Part shown: in pieces, positions 60,599-64,000 of the stretch | Layout: each line of letters starts with the position of its first letter | Numbering within the stretch: the first letter of the stretch is position 1 | The notes under the pieces: generated by a model | Databases searched by the model: none | What the model was told of the DNA's origin: nothing | The model's input: the letters and a program-made list of their open reading frames with translations, nothing else | Assembly (NCBI RefSeq): GCF_001277255.1 | Contig: NZ_CP012264.1 | Location: 1,674,001 to 1,738,000 of the forward strand | Reading direction: 5' to 3' | Origin: Cronobacter condimenti 1330 | GTDB taxonomy: Bacteria > Pseudomonadota > Gammaproteobacteria > Enterobacterales > Enterobacteriaceae | DNA length: 64,000 nucleotides | Translations under genes and position numbers: made by a program

Positions 60599-61407
60599 TT
60601 TACGTCCCCTGAGTTTAAGGCCTGGCGAGGCAGGCTTTTGGTTTTATCACGAAGTATCAGCTGGCTCGCCAGTACCAGCACCAGCGAGAGCATCAATAAA
60701 ATAGTGGCGAGCGCGTTCACCTCTGGCGACACGCCTACTTTCACCATTGAGTAAATCTTAAGCGGCAGAATTTCATAGCCCGGCCCGGTGACGAACGATG
60801 ACACCACAACGTCATCCATCGACAGCGTAAAGCTAAGCAGCCAGCCTGCGGCCACCGCGGGCATCGCCAGCGGCAGAATGATTTTGCGCAGAATAGTGAT
60901 TTCGCTGGCGCCTAAATCGCGCGCTGCCTCCAGCATCCGCACGTCGAAACCTTTCAGGCGCGAGTAGACGGTCACCACCACAAACGGCAGGCAGAAGGTG
61001 ATATGCGAGAAGAGCAGTGACCAGAATCCCAGATGGATCCCAACGACCATAAACAGCACCAGCAGCGAAATCGCCATCACGATATCCGGCGACATCATCA
61101 CCACAAACAGCATGCCGCTGACAAACGCTTTACCACGAAAATGGTAGCGATAGAGCGCCACAGCCGTCAGCGCGCCAATCAGCGTGGCGAAGGTAGCAGA
61201 AAAGACTGCCATCGTCAGCGAATGTTGCGCGGCCTGCAACAGGCTGTCGTTGTTCACCAGCAGGCTGTACCAGTTGGTAGTAAACCCCTGCCAGTTAATA
61301 CCGAACCGCGAACTATTAAAGGAATTCACGATAAGGATAACGATCGGGATATAAAGGTATGCGTAAATGGCGGCCATAAAACCGCCGCGCAGCAGTCGGC
61401 CTGTCAT
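60595..61407 (-). CDS. potC: Spermidine/putrescine ABC transporter permease PotC
   Basis: One of two inner-membrane permease subunits. 270 residues, six transmembrane segments, and the EAA loop for the ATPase (EAARDLGASEITILRKIILPLAMPA, about 160-184). Its stop overlaps potD by 4 bases and its start overlaps the potB stop by 4. E. coli PotC is 264 residues, so the C-terminus is a few residues longer. Confidence 0.97.
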   Translation of the reverse strand: MTGRLLRGGFMAAIYAYLYIPIVILIVNSFNSSRFGINWQGFTTNWYSLLVNNDSLLQAAQHSLTMAVFSATFATLIGALTAVALYRYHFRGKAFVSGMLFVVMMSPDIVMAISLLVLFMVVGIHLGFWSLLFSHITFCLPFVVVTVYSRLKGFDVRMLEAARDLGASEITILRKIILPLAMPAVAAGWLLSFTLSMDDVVVSSFVTGPGYEILPLKIYSMVKVGVSPEVNALATILLMLSLVLVLASQLILRDKTKSLPRQALNSGDVK

Positions 61408-62261
61408 TCCAGTTCTACCTTCTTGTTAAGCAAGCGCGCGGCGCGCCAGTACACCAGCAGCATCAGGCCCATCACCAGCGTCAGCGTGATACTGGTTGCC
61501 GCGCCAAACGGCCAGTCGCGAATATTCAGGAACTGGCTTTTAATCACATTGCCGATAAGCAAGTTTTTCGCACCACCCATGAGATCCGAGACGTAAAAAA
61601 GCCCCATTGCGGGCAACATCACCAGCAGACAACCGGCAATAATACCTGGCATGGTCAGCGGCAAAATAATGCGCACAAACGTTTGCAGCTTACTCGCGCC
61701 AAGATCGCGCGCGGCCTCAAGCAGCGGTTTGTCGAGTTTCTCAATGCTTGAGTAGAGCGGCATCACCATAAACGGCAGCAGAATATAGACCAGCCCGATA
61801 ATCACCGCCGACGGGGTGTACATGATGCGCACCGGCGTGTCGATAACGCCGAGCCACAGCAGAAACTCATTCAGGTAGCCGCGAGTGCTGAGAAACAGTT
61901 TCAGCCCGTAGATGCGGATAAGCGAGTTCGTCCAGAAGGGGACAATCAGCAAAAACAGCAACAGCGGGCGTATTTTCGCCGGGAGCCTCGCGAGGAACCA
62001 CGCAAACGGATAACCGAGCACGAGACACGCAAGCGTCGCCTGCAACGCCATATTCAGCGAGTGCAGCAGCACCTGGAAATAGAGCGGGTCGAGCAGGCGC
62101 GCGTAGTTATCCAGCGTAAATACCAGGCTTACGAAATGCGCGTCGTCGCGGGTCAGGAAGCTGGTGGCGATGATCATCAGATTGGGCAGAAATACGAACA
62201 GCACCAGCCAGCCGACGATCGTGGCGATCACCACATTCTGGAATTTACGCGAGCTCTTCAT
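61404..62261 (-). CDS. potB: Spermidine/putrescine ABC transporter permease PotB
   Basis: The partner permease. 285 residues with six hydrophobic segments and an EAA loop (EAARDLGASKLQTFVRIILPLTMPG, about 188-212). Starts inside the end of potA (17 bp overlap), so it is translationally coupled. The RLLNKKVELE C-terminus matches the E. coli ending. Confidence 0.97.
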   Translation of the reverse strand: MKSSRKFQNVVIATIVGWLVLFVFLPNLMIIATSFLTRDDAHFVSLVFTLDNYARLLDPLYFQVLLHSLNMALQATLACLVLGYPFAWFLARLPAKIRPLLLFLLIVPFWTNSLIRIYGLKLFLSTRGYLNEFLLWLGVIDTPVRIMYTPSAVIIGLVYILLPFMVMPLYSSIEKLDKPLLEAARDLGASKLQTFVRIILPLTMPGIIAGCLLVMLPAMGLFYVSDLMGGAKNLLIGNVIKSQFLNIRDWPFGAATSITLTLVMGLMLLVYWRAARLLNKKVELE

Positions 62262-63393
62262 CGGCCAGTACCACCTCCCAGCTTTCGACCCAGGTCACGG
62301 CCATTTTTTGATCAAGCGAATGGTCGAAATCGGGATCGTCTTCATTGAAGAATTCACTGACTAACACCACCTTGCCGTTTTCCAGTTCGACGACTGACTC
62401 CAGCGTCATGCCTTTATAGTTGCGCTCGCGCACAAACCCTATCAGGCCGTCGGCGTCGCCTTCATCGTTAATTTCTTCGACGCGCAAATCTTCCGGGCGT
62501 AACAGCACATTAAGTTTCTGGCCCGCTTTTACCGGGAAGCTTACATACAGCACACATTCGCGGCCTTCGACGGTTGCGCGCACCCGCTGGGCATCCACAC
62601 GTTCGATAACCGTCGCATCGAAGATATTGATCTCGCCGATAAAGCTCGCCACGAAGAGGTTTTTCGGCTCTTCATAGATTTCCCGAGGCGTGCCGTCCTG
62701 CTCGATTCGCCCATTGCGCATGACCACGATGCGATCCGACATCGTCAGCGCTTCTTCCTGATCGTGCGTCACAAACACAAAAGTAATACCAAGCTTACGC
62801 TGAAGCGCTTTCAGCTCGTTCTGCATCTGTTTGCGCAGTTTGTAGTCGAGCGCGGAGAGCGATTCATCAAGCAGCAACAGACGCGGTTTATTGACCACCG
62901 CGCGGGCGATCGCCACGCGTTGTTGCTGGCCGCCGGAAAGTTGATGCGGTTTGCGCTGGGCAAATTCCTCAAGCTGCACCATCTTTAATGCATCTGTTAC
63001 GCGCGGCGTAATGTCAGCGGCGGGCGTTTTCTGCATGCGCAGGCCAAACGCGACGTTTTCAAATACCGTCATGTGTGGAAACAAGGCGTAGCTTTGAAAA
63101 ACAGTATTGACGTGGCGATGTTCCGCAGGAACGTCGGTGATGTCCTGGGCATCAAGCGTAATGCGCCCGGCATCGGCATTCTCAAGGCCCGCGATAAGGC
63201 GCAGCACGGTCGTTTTACCGCAGCCGGAGGGGCCAAGAAGCGTCAGGAATTCACCATGATTGATGGTCAGCGAGAAATCAGAAATGACGGTTTTACCATC
63301 AAAGCTTTTCCCGATATCCGCAAGTTGCAGAAGCGGGGAAAGCGAGCGCGGCTGTGTATTCAATTTTTTTACTCTGTCCCGTAAAAAACGCAT
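62245..63393 (-). CDS. potA: Spermidine/putrescine ABC transporter ATP-binding protein PotA
   Basis: The ATPase that energises polyamine import. Walker A GPSGCGKTT, signature LSGGQQQR, Walker B LLLLDESLSALD, and a C-terminal TOBE-like regulatory domain. 382 residues from ATG 63393 (MRFLRDRVKKLNTQPRSLSP). The start is uncertain. The start codon that E. coli uses (before GGACAG) appears here as ACG, and an extra A (A7 rather than A6) shifts the frame. A TTG at 63363 (372 residues) with GACAGAG upstream is the main alternative. Confidence 0.9.
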   Translation of the reverse strand: MRFLRDRVKKLNTQPRSLSPLLQLADIGKSFDGKTVISDFSLTINHGEFLTLLGPSGCGKTTVLRLIAGLENADAGRITLDAQDITDVPAEHRHVNTVFQSYALFPHMTVFENVAFGLRMQKTPAADITPRVTDALKMVQLEEFAQRKPHQLSGGQQQRVAIARAVVNKPRLLLLDESLSALDYKLRKQMQNELKALQRKLGITFVFVTHDQEEALTMSDRIVVMRNGRIEQDGTPREIYEEPKNLFVASFIGEINIFDATVIERVDAQRVRATVEGRECVLYVSFPVKAGQKLNVLLRPEDLRVEEINDEGDADGLIGFVRERNYKGMTLESVVELENGKVVLVSEFFNEDDPDFDHSLDQKMAVTWVESWEVVLADEELA

Positions 63394-63680
63394 CAAGAAG
63401 AAACTGGATGCGGGGTTTGTGATGAACCACCTTTGGGTCTGGCACGTAATAAGGGCAGGCATTCTACGGCAAACCATTGAAATCGCCAATGCCACAGACG
63501 CTTTCTTACCAGTTTCGCGTGTTTTTCCGCGTGATTCATTCATCACAAGCGATTAGGGAGCAGATACCCCTTTTTTCCCGGCAGGATTATTCCGCTTCGC
63601 CGGGCGAAAGGTGACCTGAAACAATATTTGTCTTTTAATGCTTAATGATAATAACGTCACAAAATAACAGGGGTGAGAAC
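63394..63680 (+). promoter_or_regulatory. Divergent potA / pepT promoter region
   Basis: 287 bp that should contain both promoters. Visible is GTGAT-TCATTC-ATCAC (63531-63546), an inverted repeat of unknown function. Its 6-bp spacer does not fit the 4-bp spacer of FNR sites. No gene is seen in the segment. Confidence 0.4.
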
Positions 63681-64000
63681 ATGGATAAATTACTCGAGCG
63701 TTTCCTGCAATATGTCACTATGGATACCCAGTCCCGTGCCGGGGTGAAGCATGTTCCCAGCACCGAAAGCCAGTGGAAGCTATTAAATCTGCTCAAAAAC
63801 CAGATGGATGCGCTTGGCATGACCAACGTGTCGCTGAGCGAGCACGGAACGCTGACCGGGACGCTGCCCTCAAACGTCGATAAACCCGTCCCGCCTATTG
63901 GATTTATTTCTCACGTCGATACATCACCGGATTTCACGGCCAAAAACGTGAACCCGCAAATTGTTGAAAACTACCGCGGCGGAGATATCGCCCTCGGCAC
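63681..64000 (+). CDS. pepT: Peptidase T (tripeptidase), 5' part
   Basis: First 106 codons; the rest runs off the right edge. Zinc aminotripeptidase of the M20 family, which removes N-terminal residues from tripeptides. Starts ATG 63681 (MDKLLERFLQYVTMDTQSRA) with GGGGTGAGAAC upstream. The first metal ligand region IGFISHVDTSPDF (about 74-86) is in view. It is divergent from potA, as in E. coli. Confidence 0.96.
   Translation, partial: MDKLLERFLQYVTMDTQSRAGVKHVPSTESQWKLLNLLKNQMDALGMTNVSLSEHGTLTGTLPSNVDKPVPPIGFISHVDTSPDFTAKNVNPQIVENYRGGDIALG

Noticed and set aside
63531..63546. GTGAT-N6-ATCAC repeat as an FNR site for pepT
   Set aside because: FNR sites have a 4-bp spacer between half-sites; here it is 6, so FNR is not supported, though another regulator is possible.

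Overview
This is chromosomal DNA of an Enterobacteriaceae member. It is GC-rich, with many proteins nearly identical in length to those of E. coli K-12, and the gene order follows the E. coli 24-25 minute region (yceB-grxB-mdtH-rimJ ... potABCD-pepT). The overall divergence and codon choice suggest a Cronobacter-like genus. That assignment is from memory of the proteins and is not a computed result.

Layout. 1-6383: yceB (cut by the window edge), grxB and mdtH on the minus strand, then rimJ, yceH, mviM and the lipid II flippase murJ on the plus strand. 6481-18154: a complete flagellar flg block. flgA-flgM-flgN lie on the minus strand and flgBCDEFGHIJKL diverge on the plus strand, with recognisable sigma-28 promoters before flgM and flgK and a strong terminator after flgL. 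18157-20447: an MFS exporter and a divergent LysR regulator sit between flgL and rne, where E. coli K-12 has nothing; a perfect inverted repeat lies between them. 20504-26665: rne with its long leader, rluC, a DUF3053 lipoprotein gene that is an extra insertion relative to K-12, and yceF. 26806-36616: the yceD-rpmF-plsX-fabHDG-acpP-fabF-pabC-mltG-tmk-holB cluster for ribosomal protein L32, fatty acid and phospholipid synthesis, folate, glycan cleavage and DNA replication. 36627-47270: ycfH, ptsG, fhuE, hinT-ycfL-lpoB-thiK-nagZ-ycfP, and ndh. 47461-49777: ycfJ, an AT-richer stretch with a small membrane-protein ORF and two perfect palindromes, comR and bhsA. 49836-63393: ldtC, mfd, lolCDE, nagK, cobB, and potABCD. 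63681-64000: the start of pepT.

How the genes work together. The flg genes encode the rod, hook, P- and L-rings, hook-filament junction, and the chaperone and anti-sigma factor that time assembly. The fab/plsX/acpP genes form the core type II fatty-acid pathway feeding phospholipid synthesis. Cell-envelope functions recur: murJ, mltG, lpoB, nagZ, nagK, ldtC and lolCDE. Central regulation is visible in the ptsG leader (CRP, Mlc and SgrS target sequences), a perfect FNR palindrome before ndh, a Fur-like site before fhuE, and a CRP-like palindrome inside the bhsA promoter.

Most of the window is conserved core genome. The parts that look least described are the small ORF at 48143-48298 with its palindromes and terminator, the two lineage-specific insertions (MFS/LysR and DUF3053), the altered start region of potA, and some intercistronic hairpins. 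No CRISPR array, prophage, insertion sequence, tRNA or rRNA gene was seen.
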